64,000 nt of DNA from Pseudomonas extremaustralis (GCF_900102035.1 NZ_LT629689.1:2650001-2714000); one strand, 5' to 3'. Positions 1 through 9,682 are shown, numbered from the stretch's first letter. The notes: generated by a model from the letters alone, not told the origin. Program-made: numbers and translations.

Positions 1-653
<653 letters not shown>

Positions 654-802
654 AAACATCTTTGGGTTTTTAAGAAACCCTAAACTTGGCTCAGCAATCG
701 TTGGTTACATCTTTGATTTCTCGCGGAGTAACTTGTGATGCTGATAATCTTGTTGACTATCAGCCTAACTCCACAAGCACCCACACGAATTGCTTGATTC
801 AG

Positions 803-814
803 TTGTTAAAGAGC
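803..814 (-). promoter_or_regulatory. rrn leader boxA antitermination site
   Basis: Minus-strand GCTCTTTAACAA matches the boxA element of rRNA leaders, which loads the NusB/S10 antitermination complex. It lies about 150 nt upstream of the 16S 5' end and downstream of all three promoters, as expected. Confidence 0.85.
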
Positions 815-850
815 GGTTGGTTAAGATCTTTCGTCTCAACCGAGGCGCGC

Positions 851-878
851 ATTCTACAGCAGCCTCATTTGCTGTCAA
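851..878 (-). promoter_or_regulatory. rrn promoter, proximal
   Basis: On the minus strand, -35 TTGACA (873-878) and -10 TAGAAT (851-856) are separated by 16 nt. The GC-rich discriminator GCGCGCC directly follows the -10, as in stringently controlled rRNA promoters. Confidence 0.8.
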
Positions 879-960
879 GTGATTATTTTCAGAAGTTTTC
901 GAGGTTTTCCTCAACAACTTCAACCACTTGCGCTTCCGATCTCTCGTTAGCGGGAGGCGA

Positions 961-988
961 ATTCTACAGCGTTACACGCTGCTGTCAA
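961..988 (-). promoter_or_regulatory. rrn promoter, middle
   Basis: Minus strand TTGACA (983-988), 16-nt spacer, TAGAAT (961-966), followed by the GC-rich discriminator TCGCCTC. It has the same hexamers and spacing as the proximal promoter. Confidence 0.78.
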
Positions 989-1163
989 CACCTCTTTTTC
1001 TCCGCTTTCGACCGAGAGGATCGAAACGTTAATAGAGCCAAACTACACTGCCCTACCAACTCCTTCTGGGCCTCGATAAACTGAAGCAGGTCGCTGTCGA
1101 ATCTCGCATAACTCTTTGTTTACCAAGGAGTTTTCCATTTAGACTGCGCCGGAAGTGGGGCGA

Positions 1164-1191
1164 ATTATAGACTTCCAGAATCTGCCGTCAA
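1164..1191 (-). promoter_or_regulatory. rrn promoter, distal
   Basis: Minus strand TTGACG (1186-1191), 16-nt spacer, perfect -10 TATAAT (1164-1169), discriminator TCGCCCC. AT-rich sequence upstream of the -35 (about 1192-1215) could act as an UP element. The 654-1163 stretch downstream is the rRNA leader and holds no credible protein gene. Confidence 0.75.
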
Positions 1192-1238
1192 CCTTTAATT
1201 TTGCCTTTCTATCAATCTCCCCGAAAAGCTCAGGCTCG

Positions 1239-1287
1239 CTTCTATATAGAAGTAGCGCATAGCGATAAATGAGCAATATATTGCTCA
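1239..1287. promoter_or_regulatory. two palindromes upstream of rhtA
   Basis: CTTCTATATAGAAG (1239-1252) is a perfect 14-bp palindrome. TGAGCAATATATTGCTCA (1270-1287) is a perfect 18-bp palindrome. Both lie in the 160 bp between the rrn promoters and rhtA and have the look of dimeric regulator operators. The regulator is unknown; an Lrp/AsnC-type protein would suit an amino-acid exporter, but that is a guess. Confidence 0.45.
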
Positions 1288-1354
1288 ATCCAAAACAGTT
1301 AAGCATCATAGCCTCTTCTGCTTCTCTTCATATCACCTCGGACAAATACTCCCA

Positions 1355-2242
1355 ATGACAACCTCACCACGCAGCCTGACCTCTGCATTGTTCCCTGTCG
1401 GCCTGTTGTTGATCGCCATGGCGTCCGTCCAGTCAGGGGCCTCCCTGGCCAAAAGCATGTTCCCTGTTGTCGGCGCACAAGGCACCACGGCCCTGCGCCT
1501 GATTTTCGCCAGCGTGATCATGCTACTTCTGTTACGCCCATGGCGCGCCAAGCTCACAGCCAGTTCCCTACGCACCGTGATCGTCTATGGCATGGCGTTG
1601 GGAGGCATGAACTTCCTCTTCTATATGTCCTTGCGCAGCGTACCGCTGGGCATCGCAGTCGCCCTCGAATTCACCGGACCGCTCGCGGTAGCGATCTATG
1701 CTTCTCGGCGAGCGGTAGACTTTCTATGGATTGCTCTGGCGATTATCGGCCTTCTCCTGCTGATCCCCTTGGGGGAGGCCAGCAGTGGTATCGACTTGAT
1801 TGGCGCATCCTACGCATTAGGGGCCGGTGTCTGCTGGGCACTCTATATTCTTTATGGTCAGAAGGCAGGCAACGACAATGGAGTCCAGACAGCAGCCCTA
1901 GGCGTGATGATCGCAGCCTTGTTTGTCGCACCTATCGGCATCGTTCATGCAGGTGCCGCATTGCTGAGTCCCGCCCTGATTCCAGTCGCCATCGGGGTCG
2001 CCATTCTCTCCACCGCTCTACCCTATACCTTGGAGATGGTCGCGCTGACTCGTCTCCCTGCCCGTACCTTCGGCACGCTCATGAGCATCGAGCCCGCGTT
2101 CGGCGCGCTCTCCGGCCTGTTCTTCCTGCATGAGCACCTGTCCCTGGCACAATGGATCGCTATCACCTGCATTATCCTGGCCTCAGTCGGCGCAACGGTT
2201 ACGATGCGTAAAGAGCCAAAGCCGCTGGTTCCTGCAGATTGA
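1355..2242 (+). CDS. rhtA: EamA-family exporter, RhtA-type (threonine/homoserine efflux)
   Basis: This is a 295-aa inner-membrane protein with ten hydrophobic segments arranged as two EamA repeats. It has the same length as E. coli RhtA and shares long blocks with it as I recall that sequence, for example VPLGIAVALEFTGPLAVA, LALGAGVCWALYIL-type and LTRLPARTFGTLMSIEPA. RhtA exports threonine, homoserine and related amino acids by proton antiport. ATG start chosen because the homologue begins at the same place; the ribosome binding site is weak. The gene is divergent from the rrn operon, and two palindromes upstream are candidate operators. The exact substrate in this organism is inferred. Confidence 0.88.
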   Translation: MTTSPRSLTSALFPVGLLLIAMASVQSGASLAKSMFPVVGAQGTTALRLIFASVIMLLLLRPWRAKLTASSLRTVIVYGMALGGMNFLFYMSLRSVPLGIAVALEFTGPLAVAIYASRRAVDFLWIALAIIGLLLLIPLGEASSGIDLIGASYALGAGVCWALYILYGQKAGNDNGVQTAALGVMIAALFVAPIGIVHAGAALLSPALIPVAIGVAILSTALPYTLEMVALTRLPARTFGTLMSIEPAFGALSGLFFLHEHLSLAQWIAITCIILASVGATVTMRKEPKPLVPAD

Positions 2243-2406
2243 CGGATCTTTGTCGGTAGGTCTGGTATTTGCCGCTCAATTAGGCCATGTTTAGGCCGCA
2301 AACCAATGTCATTCATGGAGAATTTCGACAAGGACAGCGTGAACGCTACACTCGAGAGCGAGTAGAGCCTGCTTCAAGCATTGCGAAGCGGCTATTAAGG
2401 ATAGGA

Positions 2407-2688
2407 ATGAAGCGAATTTTGATACTGTTAATGGTCACGGCCATTGCTGGCTGTGCCGCGACCACCAAGACAGAAGTAAAACGGGGCAAAAAGGGGCTGC
2501 ACATCAACTGTTCCGGCCTGTCATCCTCTTGGGATCAGTGCTACACCAGTGCAACCAATTCATGCGGCGCCAAGGGCTACCGGGTTATTGCCAAGTCGGG
2601 TGACAACTCCGAGGAACCAGGGGACTACCCCTTCGGCCTCAACCCTGCCGGCTACACCAGTCGCAGCATGATCGTCATCTGCAAGTGA
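2407..2688 (+). CDS. small secreted lipoprotein of unknown function
   Basis: A 93-aa protein with a lipoprotein signal (MKRILILLMVTAIAGC; lipobox IAGC), so it is predicted to be lipidated at Cys16. The mature part has four further cysteines (in INCSGLSS, DQCYTSA, NSCGAK and the C-terminal VICK), suggesting two disulfides. An upstream in-frame ATG at 2287 exists, but the signal peptide and the ttaaggatagga sequence before 2407 favour this start. No family recognised; it resembles small cysteine-rich lipoproteins common in Pseudomonas. Confidence 0.75.
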   Translation: MKRILILLMVTAIAGCAATTKTEVKRGKKGLHINCSGLSSSWDQCYTSATNSCGAKGYRVIAKSGDNSEEPGDYPFGLNPAGYTSRSMIVICK

Positions 2689-2808
2689 CCCTCCGAGCAG
2701 TCCACCTTCGACTGCTCATATTGAATTCCTGATACAAGCTCCGCCTCTAGCGGTGCCGCGGCTAGCCCCGTGCTCGACGCTCGAGCCAACGGCACCTGAC
2801 CTGCACGA

Positions 2809-4617
2809 TCAAATAGCAGCGGTACGCGCTTGCAACCACTCAAGCGCCGCACCATTGAGCAATGGGCTCAAGCGTTCACGTACCTCGGCGTGGTAGCCGT
2901 TGAACCAGGCGCGCTCATCTGCCGTCAGCAGGGACGGCTCCAGGCAACGGGTGTCGATCGGGCACAAGGTCAGAGTTTCAAACTTTAGGAACTCACCAAA
3001 CTCGGTCTTGCCCGCTTCACGGTTCAATACCAGATTCTCGATTCGCACCCCCCAACGCCCCGGACGGTAAGTGCCTGGCTCAATGGACGTGATCATGCCC
3101 GGCTGCATCGCCGTTTGCGGCGCTGTAGCCGCCTGGTAGGCAATTACTTGGGGACCTTCATGCACATTAAGGAAATACCCGACGCCATGCCCGGTACCGT
3201 GGCCGTAGTCCACGCCCTCAGCCCAGATCGGCGCGCGCGCAATCGAATCCAGCAGTGGCGACAGAATACCCTTGGGAAACTGTGCACGGGACAAGGCAAT
3301 CACGCCCTTCAGCACCCGGGTGCAATCACGTTTCTGTTCTTCGCTTGGCGTACCGATAGGCACCATGCGAGTGATATCCGTGGTACCACCCAGGTACTGG
3401 CCACCCGAATCGATCAGCAGCAGGCCATCGCCTTCGATCAGCGCGTGCTCTTCTTCGGTAGCGTGGTAATGCGGCATCGCACCGTTGGCGTTAAACGCGG
3501 CGATGGTGTTGAAACTCAACGATACATAACCCGGGCGACGGGTACGCGCAGCAGTCAGGTGTTCGTCAATGGTCAGTTCGGTGATGCGTTCGTGCCCCAG
3601 CGCGCTATCCAGCCAGGCGAAGAATTCACACAACGCCGCGCCGTCCTGTTCCATGGCCTGGCGGATGTGTTCCGCGTCGGCCAGGCTTTTGCGGGACTTG
3701 GCCAGCGTGGTCGGGTTCAACCCTTCTATCAGCTTGACACCAGCATCGAGGTTGTCCAGCAACCCCACCGTCACGCGCGCCGGGTCGACCTGCAAGCTGG
3801 CGCCCGGCGGCACTGCACGTAACGCGTCCGCCACTTCACTGTAGTCGCGCAGTGTCACACCATCCTGCTCCAGCACAGCCCGTAGTTCGGCATCGACTTT
3901 GCTCAACGCCACAAACAAGGTGGCCTGACGTTGATTGATCAATGCAAAGGACACAAACACCGGATTGAACGAAACGTCACCGCCGCGCAGGTTGAACAGC
4001 CAGGCGATGTCATCCAGGGTGGCGATGAAATGCCAGTCGGCGCCCTTCTCTTTCAAACTGGCGCGCAGAGCCGCAAGTTTCTCGCTACGGCTGACCGTGG
4101 CTTGCGGCGGCAGGTGTTGATAGATCGGCTGGTTCGGCAAGCCTGGGCGGTCTTGCCAGACTTCACCCAACAAATCGATATCGGTGCGCAGTCGCGCGCC
4201 GCGCTCGGCCAATTTGCCGCTCAAGGTGCGCGCCGAGGCTACGGCCATGACTGCACCGTCCACCGCCACCACAGCGCCTTCGGGTGTTTGCTCGGCCAAC
4301 CATTCTAGCGGTCCAGGTTGGCCTGGCTGCAGTTTCACCAGCTCGATGCCGCTACCTTTGAGTTCCTTGGTCGCCTGTTCCCAGTAACGGCTATCCGCCC
4401 AGACACCGGCGAAATCGGCAGTGACAATCAGCGTTCCTACCGAACCATGAAACCCCGACAGCCATTGGCGGCCCTGCCAGTACCCCGGCAGATACTCGGA
4501 CAGGTGCGGGTCGGCCGACGGCACCAACAGAGCGTGGATGCGTTCACGGCTCATCAATTCACGGGTATGCGCCAGGCGCTGGGGTACCGTTCCATGGGTC
4601 AAAGGCTGCGTACTCAT
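2809..4617 (-). CDS. aminopeptidase P family (M24) protein
   Basis: A 602-aa long-form Xaa-Pro aminopeptidase: two creatinase-like N-terminal domains, then a C-terminal M24 pita-bread metallopeptidase domain, then a C-terminal extension. Visible metal and catalytic motifs are LIDSGGQYLGGTTDITR (two Asp), GHGTGHGVG (His) and SIEPGTY with a later RIENLV (two Glu). The enzyme removes N-terminal residues preceding proline; it has no signal peptide, so it is cytosolic. The ATG at 4617 is preceded by AGGAG; an in-frame ATG 63 nt upstream lacks that support. It lies 37 bp after the cysteine desulfurase on the same strand, probably co-transcribed. Confidence 0.92.
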   Translation of the reverse strand: MSTQPLTHGTVPQRLAHTRELMSRERIHALLVPSADPHLSEYLPGYWQGRQWLSGFHGSVGTLIVTADFAGVWADSRYWEQATKELKGSGIELVKLQPGQPGPLEWLAEQTPEGAVVAVDGAVMAVASARTLSGKLAERGARLRTDIDLLGEVWQDRPGLPNQPIYQHLPPQATVSRSEKLAALRASLKEKGADWHFIATLDDIAWLFNLRGGDVSFNPVFVSFALINQRQATLFVALSKVDAELRAVLEQDGVTLRDYSEVADALRAVPPGASLQVDPARVTVGLLDNLDAGVKLIEGLNPTTLAKSRKSLADAEHIRQAMEQDGAALCEFFAWLDSALGHERITELTIDEHLTAARTRRPGYVSLSFNTIAAFNANGAMPHYHATEEEHALIEGDGLLLIDSGGQYLGGTTDITRMVPIGTPSEEQKRDCTRVLKGVIALSRAQFPKGILSPLLDSIARAPIWAEGVDYGHGTGHGVGYFLNVHEGPQVIAYQAATAPQTAMQPGMITSIEPGTYRPGRWGVRIENLVLNREAGKTEFGEFLKFETLTLCPIDTRCLEPSLLTADERAWFNGYHAEVRERLSPLLNGAALEWLQARTAAI

Positions 4618-4654
4618 TGTGTCTCCTGCTAACCACGAATAATTGTTATGTAAC

Positions 4655-5815
4655 TCAGACGGCCCAGAACGCCGGTGCACTGGCGAGCGCGGCCTTGATC
4701 AGTTGCACGGCCTGATCGATATCCTGCTCGGAGGTAAAACGGCCCAGGCTCAAGCGAATGGTTCGGCCGGCGCTGTATGCGTCGTGACCCAGCGCCAGAA
4801 GCACGTGGGACGGCGCATTACTGGCCGAGTTGCAAGCCGAGGTCGCGGAGAACGCGATGCCCGCACTCAAAGCTGCGGAATTGAATTCGCCCTCACCAAA
4901 CGTAAGGCTGAGGGTATGGGGAATGCGTTGGCTCGGGCTGCCATTGAGGCGCACGCCGGCAATAGCTTCCAACTGGTCGAGCAAGCGCTGACGCAAGGCC
5001 ACGATCTTGGCCGTCTCTTCGGCGAAGGACCCGCCGGCCAGCGCAAATGCCGCGCCCATGCCTGCGATCTGGTGGGTGGCCAGGGTGCCGGAGCGCAAGC
5101 CGCCTTCGTGGCCGCCGCCGTGAATCTGCGCCAACACCTTCTGCTGCGCCCGAGGCCCCACATATAACGCGCCGATGCCTTTGGGCCCGTATAACTTATG
5201 GGCGGAAAACGACATCAAATCCACCGGCCATTGCGCCAGGTCGATTGCCACCTTGCCCGCCCCTTGCGCGGCATCCACATGCAACAAGGCGCCGTGTTCA
5301 CGGACGCGGGCGCCGATGGCGGGGATGTCATTCAGTGTGCCCAGCTCGTTATTCACCAGCATCAGCGACACCAGGAACGTGTCCTCGCGCAATGCTTCGC
5401 TTACGGCGTCGGCAGTGATCAAGCCGTCTGCGTCCGGCGCCAGGAAGGTCACCGCCACACCGGCTTCCTGCAACTGCCGCGCAGTGTCCAGCGTGGCCTT
5501 GTGTTCGATCTGGCTGGTAATGATGTGCCCACCCGCAACGCCCCGCGCCTGGGTCACGCCCTTGATGGCGAGGTTGTTGGATTCGGTGGCGCCGGAAGTC
5601 CAGACGATTTGCTCAGGCTGGGCACCGACCAACTCGGCCACCTGGCGACGCGCCTGCTCGACTGTTTGCCGGGCCGCTTGACCGAATGCGTGGGAACTCG
5701 ATGCGGGATTACCGAAATTGGCGTTGAAGCCCAGGCACTCGACCATTACCTGGATGACTCGCTCATCCACCGGAGTGGTGGCGGCGTAGTCGAAATACAG
5801 TGGACGTTTATTCAT
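4655..5815 (-). CDS. cysteine desulfurase (class V aminotransferase, IscS/NifS-like)
   Basis: A 386-aa PLP enzyme that takes sulfur from cysteine as an enzyme-bound persulfide, giving alanine. Motifs: FDYAATTP at the N-terminus, GATESNN at 76-82, His105, DAAQ at 181-184, the PLP lysine in SAHKLYGPKG (Lys207), and the catalytic loop ATSACNSAS with Cys328. The isc genes are not nearby, so this is a stand-alone paralogue rather than housekeeping iscS. The start MNKRPLYF is chosen because the family begins there; 17 further upstream codons read like non-coding sequence. It probably forms an operon with the aminopeptidase downstream. Confidence 0.9.
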   Translation of the reverse strand: MNKRPLYFDYAATTPVDERVIQVMVECLGFNANFGNPASSSHAFGQAARQTVEQARRQVAELVGAQPEQIVWTSGATESNNLAIKGVTQARGVAGGHIITSQIEHKATLDTARQLQEAGVAVTFLAPDADGLITADAVSEALREDTFLVSLMLVNNELGTLNDIPAIGARVREHGALLHVDAAQGAGKVAIDLAQWPVDLMSFSAHKLYGPKGIGALYVGPRAQQKVLAQIHGGGHEGGLRSGTLATHQIAGMGAAFALAGGSFAEETAKIVALRQRLLDQLEAIAGVRLNGSPSQRIPHTLSLTFGEGEFNSAALSAGIAFSATSACNSASNAPSHVLLALGHDAYSAGRTIRLSLGRFTSEQDIDQAVQLIKAALASAPAFWAV

Positions 5816-5989
5816 GACAATCAAGACTCGCAGAGCAGGTTCCCGAGAGCAGCGTCTCAGGGGCATCGACCGGAACAGAGGTCGTCAGGTTTACCGGATC
5901 GAGTGCCATTAAAGAAGAACCACTTTATGTAAATGTGCGTAGGAACGCTCCTGAAATTCAGCTTAACAGGCTGAAGTCGCACCATGGAA

Positions 5990-6030
5990 AACAAAAAGCC
6001 CGAGGTTCCTTGGGGAATCCTCGGGCTTCT
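5990..6030 (-). terminator. Rho-independent terminator
   Basis: A perfect 9-bp stem (AGCCCGAGG / CCTCGGGCT, 5997-6005 and 6019-6027) with a run of five T on the minus strand. It ends the small lipoprotein gene to its right. Confidence 0.85.
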
Positions 6031-6047
6031 GGCTGCGGGAAGCGGGT

Positions 6048-6317
6048 TCAGCTGGGACGTCCCTTCAGCGTCACGCTGTGCTCCGCATTCATTTCGCCCT
6101 GGTGATCAAAACCAAACTGTTTCTGTGGCTGGCCGATCAGTGCCGCGCGCTGCTGTTGATATTCATCAAACGACAATCCACGCCGGCTCAACGCCTCCAG
6201 GGCCAACTCTTTGGTCTCTTCCGCTGTGTACGGGCGCAATTCGGGTGAAGGACTGGACGCACACCCCGCAAGGACGACGGTGACAAACAGAAGGCACACA
6301 ACGATAAATCGGTTCAT
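6048..6317 (-). CDS. small lipoprotein, unknown function
   Basis: An 89-aa protein with a clear lipoprotein signal (MNRFIVVCLLFVTVVLAGC; lipobox LAGC, Cys19). The mature part is charged and helical (PYTAEETKELALEALSRRGLSFDEYQQQ). The ATG is preceded by AGGAGG-like sequence at about 6330 (tccttt complement). It is followed by its own terminator at 5990-6030 and so is probably monocistronic. No functional assignment possible. Confidence 0.75.
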   Translation of the reverse strand: MNRFIVVCLLFVTVVLAGCASSPSPELRPYTAEETKELALEALSRRGLSFDEYQQQRAALIGQPQKQFGFDHQGEMNAEHSVTLKGRPS

Positions 6318-6397
6318 GGCGCAAGCTCTGGAAAGGAGGTTTCAAATCAATGGACACAGGCTACTCCCGCCATTGCACAGTGAAAAATCATCATCCG

Positions 6398-6564
6398 TGA
6401 TAGTTGCTATCACCTGGCGGAGCACGCTCGATGGCAATCCCTTATATTCAATTTAGATCTATAAATATGGAAATACGTTCATTTACGGAATAAACACAAC
6501 CCTCTATAAATGACTCCTCGACTGACCGGTACTGTTCGCCACGCAACTGTTGCCCTGGCAACAG
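6398..6564 (+). promoter_or_regulatory. candidate promoter and inverted repeats upstream of msuE
   Basis: The 398-bp gap 6318-6715 contains no gene. Visible are TTTACG (6482-6487), a 17-nt spacer and TATAAA (6505-6510), a fair sigma-70 promoter. There is also an inverted repeat TGATAG-TTG-CTATCA (6398-6412) and a perfect inverted repeat CTGTTGCC-CT-GGCAACAG (6547-6564), which would lie in the leader about 30 nt after transcription start. These may bind a sulfur-starvation regulator, but no known consensus was recognised. Confidence 0.4.
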
Positions 6565-6715
6565 CCATTCAACAAATCACCAGTCAGACAACAGCAGCAT
6601 TCTTCAGCAGAGAACCCGCAGACCACGTCGTTCAAGGCCTGCAGCCGTTGGTACAGCTCTTGCTCACCCGCTGCACCACACCTGCTATGAACCACTGTTG
6701 AAAAAGGAACTGTTC

Positions 6716-7279
6716 ATGACCCGTCCCCTCAATGTCGTAGCCCTCTCCGGCGGAACCTGGCGTCCATCCCGCACCCTCGTGCTGACACAGGCCGTGCTGG
6801 CTGAGCTGGCCACCTTGCTGCCGATCCAGACCACCCTGATCGAACTGGGCGACATTGCCCGGCCTTTGGGCGGTGCGTTGTCCCGTGATGAGCTGCCGGC
6901 CGAAGTCGAAAACCAACTGTTGGCTATCGAACAGGCCGACCTGCTGATCGTCGCGGCGCCGGTCTATCGCGGTTCCTATCCAGGTCTGCTCAAGCACCTG
7001 TTCGACCTGGTGGACCTCAATGCCTTGGTCAACACACCGGTCTTGCTCGCGGCCACTGGCGGTAGCGAACGCCATGCGCTGGTCCTGGATCATCAATTAC
7101 GCCCGCTGTTCAGTTTCTTCCAGGCCCTGACGCTGCCAATCGGTGTGTACGCCACCGAGGCCGACTTCACTGACTATCAAATCACCAGTGAGTTGTTAAA
7201 AGCCCGTATTCAACTGGCGGCAGAACGCGCAGCGCCTTTGTTCGCGGCGCACTCCCCTTCTCTGCTGAAAATCGCTTAA
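6716..7279 (+). CDS. msuE: NAD(P)H-dependent FMN reductase MsuE
   Basis: A 187-aa flavodoxin-fold reductase. It has the family opening VVALSGGTWRPSRT (FMN phosphate loop) and APVYRGSYPGLLKHLFDLVD. It supplies FMNH2 to the monooxygenases MsuD and MsuC encoded next to it. An earlier TTG in frame exists, but the ATG at 6716 follows AAGGAA and matches the family start. First gene of the msuE-msuD-msuC-sfnR operon; 9 bp to msuD. Named from operon context, since SsuE-type reductases are close relatives. Confidence 0.9.
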   Translation: MTRPLNVVALSGGTWRPSRTLVLTQAVLAELATLLPIQTTLIELGDIARPLGGALSRDELPAEVENQLLAIEQADLLIVAAPVYRGSYPGLLKHLFDLVDLNALVNTPVLLAATGGSERHALVLDHQLRPLFSFFQALTLPIGVYATEADFTDYQITSELLKARIQLAAERAAPLFAAHSPSLLKIA

Positions 7280-7288
7280 GGATTTGTC

Positions 7289-8428
7289 ATGGATGTTTTC
7301 TGGTTTCTGCCGACTCACGGCGACGGTCATTACCTGGGCACCACTCAAGGTGCACGGCCGGTCACCCTCAATTACCTGAAGCAAGTCGCCCAGGCAGCCG
7401 ACAGCCTGGGTTATTACGGCGTGCTGATTCCTACCGGACGCTCGTGCGAAGACTCCTGGGTCATCGCCTCGGCACTGGTACCGCTGACCGAACGCCTGCG
7501 CTATCTGGTGGCGATTCGCCCGGGCATCATTTCGCCCACCGTGTCCGCACGCATGGCTGCCACCCTGGACCGCCTGTCCAATGGCCGCTTGCTGATCAAC
7601 GTGGTCACCGGCGGTGACCCCGACGAAAACCGTGGCGACGGCAGCTTCCTCGACCACAGAGAACGCTACGAAGTCTCCGACGAGTTCCTACGTATCTGGC
7701 GCCGTGTATTGCAAGGCGAATCGGTGGACTTTGAAGGCAAACACCTACGCGTACAGAACGCCAAGGCGCTGTACCCCCCCGTGCAAAAACCTTACCCGCC
7801 GTTGTACTTCGGCGGCTCCTCCGACGCCGCCCACGACCTCGCCGCCGAACAGGTGGACGTATACCTGACCTGGGGCGAGCCGCCCGCCGCCGTCGCGGAA
7901 AAACTCGCGGATGTGCGCGAGCGCGCGGCGCGGCACGGACGCACGGTGAAGTTCGGTATCCGTCTGCATGTGATCGTGCGCGAAACCGAGGAAGACGCCT
8001 GGAAAGCCGCCGACAAGCTGATCGAGCACATCAGCGACGAAACCATCGCTGCCGCGCAAAAGTCCTTCTCGCGCTTTGACTCCGAAGGCCAGCGCCGCAT
8101 GGCCGCCCTGCACGACGGGCGCCGTGACAATCTGGAAATAGCCCCCAACCTCTGGGCCGGCGTCGGCCTGGTGCGCGGTGGTGCCGGCACGGCGTTGGTG
8201 GGCAACCCGCAGCAAGTCGCCGAGCGCATCAAGGAATACGCGGACCTGGGTATCGAGAGCTTCATCTTCTCCGGCTACCCGCACCTGGAAGAAGCGTATC
8301 GCTTTGCCGAACTGGTGTTCCCGCTGCTGCCGGAACCCTATGCCAGCCTGGCCGGACGTGGCGTCACCAACCTCACTGGCCCGTTCGGCGAAATGATTGC
8401 CAACGATGTACTGCCAGCCAAGGCCTGA
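7289..8428 (+). CDS. msuD: FMNH2-dependent methanesulfonate/alkanesulfonate monooxygenase MsuD
   Basis: A 379-aa bacterial-luciferase-like monooxygenase, nearly collinear with E. coli SsuD (381 aa). Shared blocks include [20 protein letters not shown], [14 protein letters not shown] (conserved Cys), [30 protein letters not shown] and [13 protein letters not shown] (conserved active-site Arg). It splits a C1-C2 sulfonate into aldehyde and sulfite using FMNH2 and oxygen. Its place between msuE and msuC is the reason to call it MsuD rather than SsuD; sequence alone does not settle the preferred substrate. Confidence 0.88.
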   Translation: MDVFWFLPTHGDGHYLGTTQGARPVTLNYLKQVAQAADSLGYYGVLIPTGRSCEDSWVIASALVPLTERLRYLVAIRPGIISPTVSARMAATLDRLSNGRLLINVVTGGDPDENRGDGSFLDHRERYEVSDEFLRIWRRVLQGESVDFEGKHLRVQNAKALYPPVQKPYPPLYFGGSSDAAHDLAAEQVDVYLTWGEPPAAVAEKLADVRERAARHGRTVKFGIRLHVIVRETEEDAWKAADKLIEHISDETIAAAQKSFSRFDSEGQRRMAALHDGRRDNLEIAPNLWAGVGLVRGGAGTALVGNPQQVAERIKEYADLGIESFIFSGYPHLEEAYRFAELVFPLLPEPYASLAGRGVTNLTGPFGEMIANDVLPAKA

Positions 8429-8483
8429 TCGGCGCAACGGCGGGAATGGCCCTGGCCGTTCCTGCTTATAAAGAGGAAACCCC

Positions 8484-9671
8484 GTGACCGCCAAACCCCA
8501 CAGTGCCCTACCGTCGCCTTTGCAGACCGCCAGACTGCTGGCCGCCGAATTCGCCCTCACCGCCGTCGAACGCGACGAGCGCGGCGGCACCCCAAAGACC
8601 GAGCGTGACGCCCTGCGCCAGAGTGGCCTGCTGGCCCTGAGCATTCCCACTCAGTACGGCGGCCTCGGCGCGCGCTGGAGCGACACCCTGGGTATCGTGC
8701 GCGAATTCGCCAAGGTCGACAGTTCCATCGCCCACGTCTTCGGCTTCCACCACCTGATGCTCGCCACCGTGCGGCTGTTTTCGCGGCCGGACCAATGGCA
8801 ACCCTGGTTCGAGCAGACCGCGCGCAAAAACTGGTTCTGGGGCAACGCCCTCAACCCGCTGGACACGCGCACGGTGGTCAAGGACTTCAGCGGCTGGCGC
8901 GAATTTTCCGGTAAAAAAAGCTTCTGCTCTGGCGCCAGCGACTCGGAAATGCTGATCGCCTCGGCCGTGGATGAAAGCGCCGGCGGCAAGCTGTTGATCG
9001 CCGCGATTCCCAGCGGTCGCAGCGGCATCACGTTGCACAACGATTGGAACAACATCGGCCAACGCCAGACCGACAGCGGCAGCGCCAGCTTCGAGCGGGT
9101 GCGCGTCGAGGAGTCGGAGTTGCTGCTCGACCCGGGCCCGCTGAGCACGCCTTTCGCCTGCCTGCGCCCGTTGATCGCCCAGTTGACCTTCACCCATATG
9201 TTCCTCGGCATTGCCGAAGGTGCCTTCGACGAAGCGCGCAACTACACCCTGACCGAAACCCGCGCATGGCACAAATCCTCGGCCGAAGACGTGCGCCAGG
9301 ACCCTTACGTGCTGCATCACTACGGCGAGTTCTGGGTGGCTCTGGAAGGCGTACGCCTGTTGGTGGAGCGTGCCTCCGAGTTGCTCGACCAGGCGTGGGC
9401 CAAAGGTCCCAGCCTCAGCGAAACCGAACGCGGCCAATTGGCTATCGCCATCGCCACCGCCAAAGTCGCCGCCACCCGCCAGGGCCTGGAACTGTGCAGC
9501 CGCTTGTTTGAAGTCACCGGTGCGCGCTCCACCCACGCGTCGCTGCGCCTGGACCGCCATTGGCGCAACCTGCGCACGCAAAGCCTGCACGACCCGGTGG
9601 ACTACAAACTCCACGAGCTGGGGGATTGGGCATTGAACCAATCCCTGCCGATTCCCACGTTTTATTCTTAA
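8484..9671 (+). CDS. msuC: methanesulfinate monooxygenase MsuC / SfnB-like flavoprotein
   Basis: A 395-aa acyl-CoA-dehydrogenase-fold flavoprotein of the sulfur-acquisition group (SfnB/MsuC/DszC-like): helical N-terminal domain, central beta domain (DNNIGQRQTDSGSASF-type segment around 190-205), and a C-terminal helical bundle ending HDPVDYKLHELGDWALN. In the known pathway MsuC converts methanesulfinate to methanesulfonate using FMNH2 from MsuE. GTG start with AGAGGAAA 6-9 nt upstream. There is a 55-bp gap to msuD and 11 bp to sfnR. Confidence 0.85.
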   Translation: MTAKPHSALPSPLQTARLLAAEFALTAVERDERGGTPKTERDALRQSGLLALSIPTQYGGLGARWSDTLGIVREFAKVDSSIAHVFGFHHLMLATVRLFSRPDQWQPWFEQTARKNWFWGNALNPLDTRTVVKDFSGWREFSGKKSFCSGASDSEMLIASAVDESAGGKLLIAAIPSGRSGITLHNDWNNIGQRQTDSGSASFERVRVEESELLLDPGPLSTPFACLRPLIAQLTFTHMFLGIAEGAFDEARNYTLTETRAWHKSSAEDVRQDPYVLHHYGEFWVALEGVRLLVERASELLDQAWAKGPSLSETERGQLAIAIATAKVAATRQGLELCSRLFEVTGARSTHASLRLDRHWRNLRTQSLHDPVDYKLHELGDWALNQSLPIPTFYS

Positions 9672-9682
9672 GAGAGGTGCCT

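Noticed and set aside
686..1084. 132-codon open frame on the plus strand next to the 16S gene
   Set aside because: It runs antisense through the rRNA leader, boxA and two rrn promoters, and the protein has no family resemblance.
7289..8428. Calling this gene ssuD
   Set aside because: The protein is very close to SsuD, but the msuE-msuD-msuC-sfnR arrangement lacks ssuA, ssuB and ssuC transport genes, so MsuD is the better name.
8508..9641. 377-codon antisense frame over msuC
   Set aside because: High-GC antisense shadow; the plus-strand gene has clear motifs, ribosome binding site and operon fit, and the antisense product is low-complexity Gln/Val/Gly-rich.
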